From positions 1 to 55,110 of the forward strand of contig JAFGHJ010000014.1 in the NCBI GenBank assembly GCA_016930175.1: a DNA stretch of 55,110 nt, written 5' to 3'. A program made the translations under genes and the position numbers. Under the pieces are notes generated by a model, which was not told where the DNA came from, did no database searches, and saw only the letters and a program-made list of their open reading frames with translations. Positions 26,877 through 34,638 of this stretch are shown one piece after another. Source of the DNA: Caldifarciminota bacterium. GTDB taxonomy: Bacteria; Hydrothermota; UBA3072. The stretch's first letter is position 1. Each line of letters starts with the position of its first letter.

Positions 26877-27029
26877 TGTATTTTTGTTTTTGTGCCACCA
26901 GGAATAATAAAATATGTAGGGATAAACGTAATAACGACCTGCTCTTTGTGAAGGACTAAAAAATGACCTCCTGAGAGATTTTTGGATGCTCTTATTTATT
27001 GAATTAATTTTTGTATCGTTATTATTCAT
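26859..27029 (-). CDS. Aromatic/histidine leader peptide of the his-aro-trp supraoperon
   Basis: A 56-codon frame runs from ATG 27029 to TAA 26859 between the operon promoter and hisG. Residues 33-46 read Y-Y-V-Y-P-Y-I-F-Y-Y-S-W-W-H, so ten of fourteen codons specify Tyr, Phe, Trp or His, the four amino acids whose synthesis the operon encodes. Three further Phe lie at 23, 24 and 54. The start is 7 bases past the -10 box, so the mRNA would begin at or next to the ATG; no Shine-Dalgarno precedes it. Codons 20-21 (AGG AGG) make an internal Shine-Dalgarno-like sequence with no NTG start behind it. A hairpin arm overlaps codons 52-54. By analogy with the trp, his and phe leaders of enterics it should sense charged tRNAs by ribosome stalling. 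The composition is direct observation; the control is inference. Confidence 0.82.
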   Translation of the reverse strand: MNNNDTKINSINKSIQKSLRRSFFSPSQRAGRYYVYPYIFYYSWWHKNKNTSEFTA

Positions 27030-27035
27030 GACAGT

Positions 27036-27063
27036 AATATAGACAAAAGTTAGGACATGTCAA
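27036..27063 (-). promoter_or_regulatory. Promoter of the his-aro-trp supraoperon
   Basis: Reading on the minus strand, the -35 box TTGACA is at 27063-27058 and the -10 box TATATT at 27041-27036, with a 16-bp spacer. The predicted start is near 27029, the A of the leader-peptide ATG. The same -35, spacing and -10 occur before asnA (47248-47221), both preceded by CCCC. Confidence 0.75.
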
Positions 27064-27071
27064 GGGGTTTA

Positions 27072-27086
27072 ATTGCCTGCGGCAAT
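27072..27086. promoter_or_regulatory. Short perfect palindrome upstream of the supraoperon promoter
   Basis: ATTGCC TGC GGCAAT is a perfect 6-bp dyad with a 3-base centre, 9 bp upstream of the -35 box of the supraoperon. It could be an operator or a small hairpin at the end of a repeat; no regulator is known. Confidence 0.35.
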
Positions 27087-27208
27087 AGTTAATTGGTTGA
27101 TTAGTTGATTGGTAAATTTGTAAAAACAAAAAAAACTTTAAGTTTTGTTTCTATTTGTGAAATATTCTTTTTGACTAATTAACTAATTTCCCAATTTGCT
27201 AATATACT

Positions 27209-27228
27209 ATTTCCGCTATCGCGGAAAT
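27209..27228. promoter_or_regulatory. 8-bp dyad upstream of the beta-helix gene promoter
   Basis: ATTTCCGC TATC GCGGAAAT is a perfect dyad 6 bp upstream of the -35 box at 27234. It could be an operator for the divergent lipoprotein gene, or a hairpin with no T tract. The surrounding 27087-27208 holds degenerate TTGATTAGT/ACTAATTAA words and no gene. Confidence 0.4.
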
Positions 27229-27233
27229 TTATC

Positions 27234-27261
27234 TTGACTAATTTTTAATAATCTCTATATT
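27234..27261 (+). promoter_or_regulatory. Promoter of the beta-helix lipoprotein gene
   Basis: TTGACT at 27234-27239, 16-bp spacer and TATATT at 27256-27261. The Shine-Dalgarno AAGGAG at 27272-27277 follows and the ATG is at 27288, so the 5' UTR is about 20 bases. Confidence 0.7.
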
Positions 27262-27287
27262 TTTTATAAAAAAGGAGCAATTATAAA

Positions 27288-28517
27288 ATGTTTAAAGGAA
27301 AATTTTTTATTATTTTTGTTCTTATCATATTGATGATTGTATTTCAATCATGCAAGTTGAACTCCGGTCCGGCTTACGATATTTTAGCGCGTAGTACTGA
27401 TTTTGAAGATGTTCAGGCAGCGGTTGATTCCGCTTTAAGCGGAGATATTGTACGAATTCCACGCGGCAATAGTACCTGGATTTCCAGACTTGAAATTCCC
27501 GATGATAAAAAGATAACGTTGTCGGGCAGCGGACAGGAAGAAACCGTTATTTCGTCGGATACATCAGAGCCCGGCAGTTTAATCAATATGGGCAGTTCGG
27601 GCTCGCGTGTTACAAATATGGGATTTAAGCTTGCTAACGATAACGGAAATGGTATTACGGTCAGGGGAGAAGGCTGGCGTATCGATCACTGCCGATTTGA
27701 TAATAATATTGGAAACATTATTGAAGGCGTCAGCGCTCGAGGATATCCATCTGATGGAGGATGTCCCGTAGGATTGGTCGACCATTGTGAATTCAATAAT
27801 ACCAGGGCGTTGGTTGTGGGTGATGCAAGCCTTATGGCTAATAGTATCTGGGCTGAGCCTCTGGGGCTTGGAACTAATAATGCCGTTTTTATTGAAGACT
27901 GCATATTTAATTATACGCAATTTAGTAACGCGATAGATGCTAATTACGGAGGCAGATATGTATTTAGGTATAATATTATAAATGATGCCTATATCGAAGC
28001 GCACTCTCTGCAGGGGACACACAGGGCTACCCGAAGCTGGGAGGTTTACGAAAATACAATTAATCAGGTAGAGAGAGCTATGTGGGCGCCTTTTTTCCTC
28101 CGCGGTGGAACCGGAGTCGTTTTTAATAATACTATAACCGGAGACTGGTCCTCTGGTCCGGCAATTGTTGTGGATAACCGAAGAACTTTTGAGGCTCTGG
28201 GCGATGGTGGGTTAGCTGACGGTACTTCGCCCTGGGACGGCAATGAAGACTCGACAGGATATCCGGCCCGGGACCAGATTGGACGGTCTACGGACGAGTG
28301 GTTATGGACTGATGAAAATCCCTACCCGCCGCAGGAACTGGATCCTTTCTATCAATGGAATAATACACATGAGGGAAGTAATATTGAGGTTTATGTACAC
28401 AACAATTGCGGTGCTCACATAAAGGAAAACAGAGATTATTATAACAACTTAGAAAAACCGGGCTATACTCCTTATACATATCCGCATCCGTTGATAGAAG
28501 AGTGGGAAGGTGAGTGA
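27288..28517 (+). CDS. Lipoprotein with right-handed parallel beta-helix
   Basis: The 409-residue protein has a lipoprotein signal peptide ending Phe-Gln-Ser-Cys (Cys22). It then shows repeated short strands with stacked Asn and Gly turns (for example I-D-H-C-R-F-D-N-N, V-D-H-C-E-F-N-N-T, V-F-N-N-T-I-T-G), typical of pectate-lyase-like beta-helices. The opening D-F-E-D-V-Q-A-A-V-D-S-A-L-S-G-D-I-V is the usual first turn of this fold. Many such proteins bind or cut polysaccharides, but I see no sure catalytic set. It is a single-gene unit with its own promoter, divergent from the his supraoperon. Its repeats suggest the same kind of carbohydrate contact as the GH5/cohesin genes at the window's right end. 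Confidence 0.85.
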   Translation: MFKGKFFIIFVLIILMIVFQSCKLNSGPAYDILARSTDFEDVQAAVDSALSGDIVRIPRGNSTWISRLEIPDDKKITLSGSGQEETVISSDTSEPGSLINMGSSGSRVTNMGFKLANDNGNGITVRGEGWRIDHCRFDNNIGNIIEGVSARGYPSDGGCPVGLVDHCEFNNTRALVVGDASLMANSIWAEPLGLGTNNAVFIEDCIFNYTQFSNAIDANYGGRYVFRYNIINDAYIEAHSLQGTHRATRSWEVYENTINQVERAMWAPFFLRGGTGVVFNNTITGDWSSGPAIVVDNRRTFEALGDGGLADGTSPWDGNEDSTGYPARDQIGRSTDEWLWTDENPYPPQELDPFYQWNNTHEGSNIEVYVHNNCGAHIKENRDYYNNLEKPGYTPYTYPHPLIEEWEGE

Positions 28518-28599
28518 TTAAGTGTTAGAAAATTCAATGAGCAAGATTTTCGAGCCGAAAGTAAAATTTTGAATAAGAAAGAAAGACAATCTTAATCTC

Positions 28600-28627
28600 T
28601 TGACAAATATTGAGATATTCATATCAT
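28600..28627 (+). promoter_or_regulatory. Promoter of the small acidic lipoprotein gene
   Basis: TTGACA at 28600-28605, 16-bp spacer, TATCAT at 28622-28627; GGAGGG follows at 28643-28648. Confidence 0.7.
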
Positions 28628-28651
28628 ATTTGTAAAAGAAAGGGAGGGTTT

Positions 28652-28858
28652 ATGTTTAAAAGATTTTTACTTTTAGGCTGTGTAGTTTTATTAATGGTTT
28701 GTTTTTTCGGATGCAAGAAGTCTTCTGAGGCGGAAAAGGCTCCTGAACTTACACCTGTAGAGGAAACCACAGAAGAAGAGACAATGGTAGAAGAAATTGA
28801 CACAACTGAAGAGATAACCCCAGTCGAAGATACTACAGGCGAAGTAGTGCCAGAGTAG
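28652..28858 (+). CDS. Tiny acidic Thr/Glu-rich lipoprotein
   Basis: The start is ATG 28652, behind AGGGAGGG. An in-frame TTG at 28610 lies inside the promoter and is not used. The 68-residue product has a hydrophobic signal peptide with Phe-Phe-Gly-Cys (Cys21). The mature part is only about 48 residues, nearly all Glu, Thr, Val and Pro with several T-P-V-E-(E/D)-T-T repeats, so it is disordered and strongly acidic. It is a lone unit with its own promoter and a strong terminator, which suggests high expression. Its function is unknown; a surface or periplasmic spacer is possible. Confidence 0.8.
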   Translation: MFKRFLLLGCVVLLMVCFFGCKKSSEAEKAPELTPVEETTEEETMVEEIDTTEEITPVEDTTGEVVPE

Positions 28859-28903
28859 TAAAGTAAAAAGAGTATCCGAACCGACTGGAAGTTAAAAAAT
28901 TAG

Positions 28904-28934
28904 AGGGCAATATTTTCAAATATTGCCCTTTTTT
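28904..28934 (+). terminator. Rho-independent terminator
   Basis: AGGGCAATATT (28904-28914) pairs perfectly with AATATTGCCCT (28919-28929) around a TTCA loop and is followed by a run of T. It closes the small lipoprotein gene. Confidence 0.9.
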
Positions 28935-29058
28935 ATTTTTGAAATTCGCTCTATCTTCTATATAACTTTGCTCTTTACGTATTGACTTAAAAACAGAAAA
29001 TTTTTTGTTTCAAATGGTTTTTTAATGTGTTTAGTGTGTTGCGTGGTTAAAAATGAGC

Positions 29059-29086
29059 TTGACTTTTAAATTAAAACTTTTAAATT
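29059..29086 (+). promoter_or_regulatory. Promoter of the ddl operon
   Basis: TTGACT at 29059-29064, 16-bp spacer, TAAATT at 29081-29086. The ddl start follows at 29125. It should drive ddl and the five tightly spaced genes after it up to 34523. Confidence 0.6.
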
Positions 29087-29124
29087 CACATAGGAAACAA
29101 ATTGGATAACCGGAGGTTCTTAAT

Positions 29125-30225
29125 TTGAAGGAGAAAATCAAAGTTGCAATTATTTTTGGCGGAAAATCAGCAGAACATGAAATATCTATAATTTCAGCAA
29201 AGAACGTTATCGATGCAATAGATAAAGAAAAATATGAAACCATACCAATCGGGATAGATAAAGATGGAAGCTGGTATCTTAACGAACAATCAAAGTTTAT
29301 TTTAGAGAGTAGCAATCCAAGACTAGCGAAGATAAATAAGGCAAAAGAGAAAGTGGCGCTTGTGCCAACAAATAATTCAAATGAATTAGTATGTATTACA
29401 GATAATAAAAATAAAGGGAAAATTGATGTCGCTTTTCCTATTTTACACGGTCCTTACGGTGAAGATGGTTCTATTCAAGGTCTATTTAGAATGGCTAATA
29501 TACCATACGTTGGTGCGGATGTACTTGGTTCCGCCGTAGGTATGGATAAAGATGTTTTAAAGCGGCTTCTTCGCGATGCTGGGATACCAACTCCAAAATT
29601 TGGAGTTTTTAATAAGGAAACCATAAAAGATAAGAGTTTTGATAAATTAGCTAAAAAACTTGGAAAGAAAATGTTTGTAAAACCTGCAAACTTAGGCTCT
29701 TCAGTAGGGATCAGCAAAGTAGAAAACAAAGGAGAATTTAAAAAAGCAATAGAATACGCTTTTAAATACGACATGAAAATAATTGTTGAAGAAGCAGTAA
29801 CAGGCAGAGAAATAGAATGTTCGGTGCTCGGTAACGAAAAACCAATAGTCTCTTTACCGGGAGAGATAGTCGTGAGCAGTGGATTTTATTCTTATGAAAC
29901 AAAATATTTAGACGAAGAAGCTGCCAAATTGGAAGTTCCAGCTAAATTGTCGGAAAAGACCGTCAAAAAAATTCAGGAATTAGCTGTTAAAGCCTTTAAG
30001 GCCTTGTGTTGTAGTGGAATGGCAAGGGTAGACTTCTTCCTGCGTGATAATAATGAGATTTTAGTGAACGAGATAAATACTATCCCCGGTTTTACAAAAA
30101 TCAGTATGTATCCAAAATTATGGGAAGCAAGCGGTATACCGTATACCGAATTAATCGATAGGCTTATCCAACTCGCGATCGACCGTTTTAATAAAGAACA
30201 AAAATTAAAGACATCTTTTGAGTGA
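29125..30225 (+). CDS. ddl: D-alanine-D-alanine ligase
   Basis: The 366-residue ATP-grasp enzyme makes the D-Ala-D-Ala dipeptide for peptidoglycan. The start is TTG 29125, eight bases after CGGAGG. Motifs are F-G-G-K-S-A-E-H-E-I-S (10-20), G-P-Y-G-E-D-G-S-I-Q-G (substrate loop), K-P-A-N-L-G-S-S-V-G (ATP-grasp) and N-E-I-N-T-I-P-G-F-T (metal and substrate). It is complete and leads an operon of mixed genes. Its presence shows a cell wall with conventional peptidoglycan. Confidence 0.95.
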   Translation: MKEKIKVAIIFGGKSAEHEISIISAKNVIDAIDKEKYETIPIGIDKDGSWYLNEQSKFILESSNPRLAKINKAKEKVALVPTNNSNELVCITDNKNKGKIDVAFPILHGPYGEDGSIQGLFRMANIPYVGADVLGSAVGMDKDVLKRLLRDAGIPTPKFGVFNKETIKDKSFDKLAKKLGKKMFVKPANLGSSVGISKVENKGEFKKAIEYAFKYDMKIIVEEAVTGREIECSVLGNEKPIVSLPGEIVVSSGFYSYETKYLDEEAAKLEVPAKLSEKTVKKIQELAVKAFKALCCSGMARVDFFLRDNNEILVNEINTIPGFTKISMYPKLWEASGIPYTELIDRLIQLAIDRFNKEQKLKTSFE

Positions 30226-30261
30226 TAGTCTGATTTTACTGTCATTTGATAAGTAATTCCT

Positions 30262-30924
30262 ATGAAAATTAAATTCGGGTGCGATTTAATAGAATTAAAA
30301 CCCACTAAAATTCTCGCAGTCGCGAAGAATTACGTAAAGCATATAAATGAACTTAAATTATCCATGCCGAGTGAGCCGAAGATTTTTTTGAAACCTCCTT
30401 CATCTTTAGTCGGCAATAACGGTGTTGTTATTATACCCGGAGCCTCAAAACAGGTAGATTATGAGGTTGAGCTTGCGGCAATCATAAGAGAACGATGCTG
30501 GAAAGTATCAAAAGAAGAAGCTCTTGATTATGTGCTCGGTTTTACTGTTTTTAATGATATTACCGCAAGAGATATTCAGGCAAGAGAGATGAAAGAGGGG
30601 ATGCCCTGGGATATTGCGAAGGGTTTTAATACTTTTGCTCCTATAGGTCCTGAAATTATTACTGTGGAAAATGTTGATTGTAATAACTTGAATATATGGT
30701 TGAAGGTAAATGGAGAAATGAAACAAAATAGTAATACAAAAAATATGATATTCTCGGTTGAAGACCTTATTTCCTATCTTTCCAACATTATGACGCTTGA
30801 ACCGCTGGATATAATTGCAACCGGTACACCGGAAGGTGTTGGTTCGATTAAAGCGGGAGATTCTATCGAGTCCGGTATCGAAGGTATTGGAATTTTAAAA
30901 TTTAAAATTGAAGATGAAAAATAA
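30262..30924 (+). CDS. Fumarylacetoacetate hydrolase family protein
   Basis: The 220-residue protein has the FAH fold used by hydrolases and decarboxylases of small keto acids. The L-A-V-A-K-N-Y start, F-L-K-P-P-S-S-L, the metal-binding pair in Y-E-V-E-L-A, the loop D-I-T-A-R-D-I-Q and the G-T-P-E-G-V-G end are all present. Length and motifs suit a short acylpyruvase/oxaloacetate decarboxylase-like member, not true FahA, which has about 420 residues. The actual substrate cannot be told. Confidence 0.88.
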   Translation: MKIKFGCDLIELKPTKILAVAKNYVKHINELKLSMPSEPKIFLKPPSSLVGNNGVVIIPGASKQVDYEVELAAIIRERCWKVSKEEALDYVLGFTVFNDITARDIQAREMKEGMPWDIAKGFNTFAPIGPEIITVENVDCNNLNIWLKVNGEMKQNSNTKNMIFSVEDLISYLSNIMTLEPLDIIATGTPEGVGSIKAGDSIESGIEGIGILKFKIEDEK

Positions 30925-30932
30925 TTTTTAAT

Positions 30933-31865
30933 ATGGATGTATTATTTTCTGCTTTCCAGGCTGTCGCGATGCTTCTTTTTATAGGTGTGATTGGCGCCTG
31001 GATGATTACGAGAAAGATGGTAAAAGAGAATTTTTTCTCGCTTCTTTCTCCTCTTGCGCTCGAAATAGCTCTCCCGGCTCTTATATTTACAAATATAATA
31101 AATAATTTTAATCCTTACTTAAAAACGCACTGGTGGAAATTACCGTTTTGGTGGGGTTTCTTTACGGTTATTGCTTTTACTGTAACTTTGATTGGTATTA
31201 TTTTTGCAAAAAAAGAAAACAAACGGGAATTTGGAATTTCACTTTTTTACCAGAACGGGATATTTTTTCCGCTTGCTATATTGGCAGGCATGTTTGGAAG
31301 GAATTCGGAATATATAGTCGATTTATTCTTGTTTATGATATTTTATGCTTCTTTCTTTTTTTCGACTTCTTTTTTGTTTTTTTCGAAAAAAGGGAAAATT
31401 GAATGGAAGAAGATTTTTCATCCCGTTTTTATTGTTACTGTTCTGGCGGTTATTCTAAAGCTTACAGGATTTAATGCATATATTCCTTCTTTTATTATTT
31501 CTGCGATTGAGATGGTGGGAGCAATGAGTATTCCACTCCTTATGATAATATTGGGGGGTAATATATTGACCGATTTTAGGAAGATAGGAAAATTATATGT
31601 TGGGGAGATTGTTAAATTCTTGATTTTTAAGAACTTGATTGTACCTTTTGTTATACTTGGTTTAATAATTTTGATTAGACCTTCTTACAATATTGCTTTA
31701 ATCTTAATGATTGAAAGCGCCGTGCCTCCTGTTACAGCAATTCCGCTTGTAACTGATAGGAATGGAGGTAACCGTACAATTGTGAATCAGTTTTTACTTT
31801 CGAGTTTTCTTTTTTCTTTAATATCTATACCCTTAATGATGTATTTGTTTAACCGCTTGACGTAG
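30933..31865 (+). CDS. AEC-family (auxin efflux carrier type) transporter
   Basis: The 310-residue protein has about ten hydrophobic segments in two halves, with the family-typical P-L-A-L-E-I-A-L-P-A-L-I-F near the start and a S-A-V-P-P-V-T-A in the second half. Members of this family move dicarboxylates such as malate, or small organic acids. It lies 8 bases after the FAH gene, so it may carry that enzyme's substrate or product. It has no clear Shine-Dalgarno and may be coupled to the previous gene. Confidence 0.85.
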   Translation: MDVLFSAFQAVAMLLFIGVIGAWMITRKMVKENFFSLLSPLALEIALPALIFTNIINNFNPYLKTHWWKLPFWWGFFTVIAFTVTLIGIIFAKKENKREFGISLFYQNGIFFPLAILAGMFGRNSEYIVDLFLFMIFYASFFFSTSFLFFSKKGKIEWKKIFHPVFIVTVLAVILKLTGFNAYIPSFIISAIEMVGAMSIPLLMIILGGNILTDFRKIGKLYVGEIVKFLIFKNLIVPFVILGLIILIRPSYNIALILMIESAVPPVTAIPLVTDRNGGNRTIVNQFLLSSFLFSLISIPLMMYLFNRLT

Positions 31866-31903
31866 ATGTTAAAATAAATAATATGATATGCTGGAGGTGA
31901 GCA

Positions 31904-32443
31904 TTGGAAGAGTTTAAAGACAGACGTATAAGGAAACATGCAGGAAGGGAAGACCTGATTGGTGAAAACCATTTAGCTGATATAGGGCAAATTCTTTTTT
32001 ACATTATTTTTATGGCTGTCTGGATAACGGATGCTTTTTTCTTTAAATATTCAACTTTTTCGAGCGAAAAATTTTTTCCGGTTGTTAGAATTCCTTTAGG
32101 AATAATTATATTGTTGATATCAGCATATCTTGCAGTGACAGGGCTTTTAATCGTATTTATCGAGAAGAGAGAAGTGCCCTGTGTGATAAGAAAAAATGTC
32201 TTTAGCGTTGTTCGACATCCTATATATCTCAGTGAAATTTTGCTTTATCTTGGACTTTTGATGCTCCGTATGTCGCTGGTTGCAGCGGTTGTCTGGATTT
32301 TCGCTATAGCTTTTTTACATTACATTTCACGTTACGAAGAAAAACTTTTACTTTCTTACTTTGGGGACGAATACAAGGAATATATGAATGAAGTTCCGAT
32401 GTGGATTCCGTTAATTCGAAAAAAGAATAAAACTGATAATTAA
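31904..32443 (+). CDS. Integral membrane methyltransferase-like protein (ICMT/PEMT type)
   Basis: The 179-residue protein starts at TTG 31904 behind GGAGG. After a hydrophilic N-terminus it has four or so membrane segments. The C-terminal signature V-R-H-P-I-Y-L-S-E-I-L, then E-E-K-L-L, F-G-D-E-Y-K-E-Y and V-P-M-W-I-P is the S-adenosylmethionine-binding region of isoprenylcysteine carboxyl methyltransferase-like proteins. Bacterial members are common and mostly of unknown substrate, probably lipids or small membrane compounds. Confidence 0.85.
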   Translation: MEEFKDRRIRKHAGREDLIGENHLADIGQILFYIIFMAVWITDAFFFKYSTFSSEKFFPVVRIPLGIIILLISAYLAVTGLLIVFIEKREVPCVIRKNVFSVVRHPIYLSEILLYLGLLMLRMSLVAAVVWIFAIAFLHYISRYEEKLLLSYFGDEYKEYMNEVPMWIPLIRKKNKTDN

Positions 32444-32455
32444 AATGGAGGTACA

Positions 32456-33427
32456 ATGCCTCAAATAACAGATGTTCCTCCCGGGGAAGTTGTAGAAGAG
32501 CTTAAAGAACTTCGCGATTCACTTGACATAGTTATTCCGGTGAAAGCTCTTGATAAAAATTTACTTATAGCGACCTGGAATCTCCGGGCTTTTGGAGATA
32601 TTACAGAAAAATGGAAAGCCGGTGATAGTGACAATCCCAAAAGAGATTTTCATGCTTTGCGGTGCATTGCTGAGATAATTTCCAGATTCGATGTAATAGC
32701 CATACAGGAAGCAAAATCAAATCTAAAAGCTTTGCGTTATTTGGTAAAGGTTTTGGGTGAAAGTTGGGGTCTTATTTTATCGGATGTAACCAAAGGAGCA
32801 CCGGGTAATGATGAAAGGCTGGCATTTTTATTCGATACCAGAAGATTGAGACTTTCCGGTTTAGCCTGCGAGTTAGTCGTTCCGAGAGAAAAACTATCTA
32901 AAATATCACAGGATTCTTTAGACAAACAATTTGCGCGTACACCTTATGCTGTAAGTTTTCAATCCGGCAAGAAAACATTTATACTTGTTACTTTGCATGT
33001 ACTTTATGGAAAGAAGGCGGATGATAGGGTTCCGGAACTCAAATCTATTGCCGAGTGGCTGGCGGAGTGGGCAAAGGATGCGAATGCCTGGGATCAAAAC
33101 TTAATCGCTCTGGGTGATTTTAACATCGATAGGCATGGAGATAAGTTATACGACGCCTTTGTTTCTACAGGACTTTATGTCCCAGATGATATGAATGAAA
33201 TTCCCCGTACTATTTTTGGTTCGCCTAAAGAAAATAAATTTTACGATCAAATTGCATGGTTTACCGGTAAAGACGGAACACCCGCATTGTCTTTGGAATA
33301 CTTGCGCGGCGGCAGCTTTGATTTTACGAAAATCGCCTTAAAGTCATTGAATGTTACTAAAAATCAATTATCATGGCGTATTTCAGATCATTACCCTTTA
33401 TGGGCTGAGTTCGCAATGCGTGATTAA
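32456..33427 (+). CDS. Endonuclease/exonuclease/phosphatase-fold protein
   Basis: The 323-residue protein starts with a clear GGAGG five bases upstream. The metal-site motifs of the EEP superfamily appear in order: A-T-W-N-L-R (Asn), A-I-Q-E-A (Glu), T-L-H-V (His), L-G-D-F-N-I-D (Asp and Asn) and S-D-H-Y-P (Asp-His). The catalytic set is complete, so it should be a Mg-dependent phosphodiesterase. It has no signal peptide and no DNA-specific extra domain, so whether it cuts nucleic acid or a phospholipid-like substrate is open. Confidence 0.87.
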   Translation: MPQITDVPPGEVVEELKELRDSLDIVIPVKALDKNLLIATWNLRAFGDITEKWKAGDSDNPKRDFHALRCIAEIISRFDVIAIQEAKSNLKALRYLVKVLGESWGLILSDVTKGAPGNDERLAFLFDTRRLRLSGLACELVVPREKLSKISQDSLDKQFARTPYAVSFQSGKKTFILVTLHVLYGKKADDRVPELKSIAEWLAEWAKDANAWDQNLIALGDFNIDRHGDKLYDAFVSTGLYVPDDMNEIPRTIFGSPKENKFYDQIAWFTGKDGTPALSLEYLRGGSFDFTKIALKSLNVTKNQLSWRISDHYPLWAEFAMRD

Positions 33428-33428
33428 T

Positions 33429-34523
33429 ATGGGTGATGTGATTTTTGCTCCGGTTTCAGATAAATCTCCGCCTGAAGTTATAAAAAGTCTTATCAAGGCA
33501 GAAGATTATCTCGGCGATGTTAAAAAGGGAGACTATGCGGGAATAAAGCTTCATGTTGGAGAATTGGGCAATAAGTCTCATATCAAGCCTGAAATTGTAA
33601 AAGTCATAGTAGCTGAATTAAAAAGGCGCGGGGCAAAACCATTTCTTTTCGATTGTAATTCACTTTATAGAGGAAAAAGGTGGAATGCTGTTGACCATCA
33701 TGAAAATGCTTATAAAAACGGTTTTACGTACGAAGTTGTTGGCGCTCCTTTTATGGTGGGTGATGGTATTCGCGGTATGGATGAAACGGATGTTGAGATT
33801 AAAGACTTACGGTACGAGTCTGCTCATTTAGGTAAAATAATTGAAGATATAGATTATCTGTTTGTTTTAACTCATTTCAAGTTTCACGAATTGTTCGGGT
33901 ACGGTGGTGCTATAAAGAACATAGGTATGGGAATGGCTTCCCGCAGGGGAAAATTGTTTCTCCATTCTGATATAAAGCCGGATATTTTAGCTTCCAAGTG
34001 TACTGCGTGCGGAGCATGTGCGGTAACCTGTCCAATTAACGCAATAACAGTTGGCGAGGTCGCTAATATAGATAAGGATACCTGTATTGGTTGTGGTATG
34101 TGTGTTGTAGCCTGTAAATATGGCGCGATTGAGTTTGAATGGTCGAATACGAGAGAATGCGTAATAAAGACTCTGCATTACGCGAAAGCAGTGATTGGTA
34201 AGATAAAGAGATGTGTTTATTTGAATGTTTTAACAGATATAACTCCCCACTGCGATTGTTATGGGTATACTAAGGATTTTGTAGTCGAGGATATAGGATT
34301 TTTATATTCTAACGATATTGTATCAATCGATGCGGCTTCTGCCGATTTGGTCGACAAAGCGGAACCGCTTGAAGGTTCTAGATTTAAAAGAAAAGAACTC
34401 GCAAAGACAGATAAAGTAAAGGCAATATTCGATATTGATATGAATATGGATGAATTTTTTGAAACAGCTCAAAAAATAGGTCTCGGCAGCCGCAGTTATA
34501 ATCTTGTTGAGAAGAAATTCTAG
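33429..34523 (+). CDS. DUF362 protein with two [4Fe-4S] ferredoxin motifs
   Basis: I place the start at ATG 33429, two bases after the previous stop; an earlier in-frame start would overlap the previous gene. The 364-residue protein has a DUF362 domain in its first 185 residues. Then come two ferredoxin clusters, C-T-A-C-G-A-C-A-V-T-C-P and C-I-G-C-G-M-C-V-V-A-C, followed by a domain with D-C-Y-G-Y. Related proteins are annotated as iron-sulfur proteins of unknown role. It ends the ddl-led operon. Confidence 0.88.
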   Translation: MGDVIFAPVSDKSPPEVIKSLIKAEDYLGDVKKGDYAGIKLHVGELGNKSHIKPEIVKVIVAELKRRGAKPFLFDCNSLYRGKRWNAVDHHENAYKNGFTYEVVGAPFMVGDGIRGMDETDVEIKDLRYESAHLGKIIEDIDYLFVLTHFKFHELFGYGGAIKNIGMGMASRRGKLFLHSDIKPDILASKCTACGACAVTCPINAITVGEVANIDKDTCIGCGMCVVACKYGAIEFEWSNTRECVIKTLHYAKAVIGKIKRCVYLNVLTDITPHCDCYGYTKDFVVEDIGFLYSNDIVSIDAASADLVDKAEPLEGSRFKRKELAKTDKVKAIFDIDMNMDEFFETAQKIGLGSRSYNLVEKKF

Positions 34524-34568
34524 ATTGTAATCTAAAAAATACTTTATGCCTTACTGGAAGATTATTTC

Positions 34569-34596
34569 TTGACAGGTCAATTGAAGTAATTATTAT
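34569..34596 (+). promoter_or_regulatory. Promoter of the 34639 gene
   Basis: TTGACA at 34569-34574 and TATTAT at 34591-34596, 16-bp spacer. A TATAAT at 34594-34599 (spacer 19) is an alternative -10. Confidence 0.7.
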
Positions 34597-34638
34597 AATC
34601 TTTAAAAGCCTAATAATAAGGGTTATGGAGGTAATAGA

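Noticed and set aside
26884-26900. GGTGGCAC on the minus strand in the hisG leader, resembling the core of a T-box riboswitch
   Set aside because: The T-box core needs GGTGG-N-ACCGCG with a downstream terminator and a specifier stem. Here only GGTGGCA is present, and it is explained by the Trp-Trp-His codons of the leader peptide.
26627-26995. Open frame of about 122 codons on the minus strand in a different frame of the leader, including a 60-codon ORF from 26809
   Set aside because: It has no start codon before 26809, and its last codons are simply the CACCGCAAAG repeat arm. The other frame has a better-supported leader peptide.
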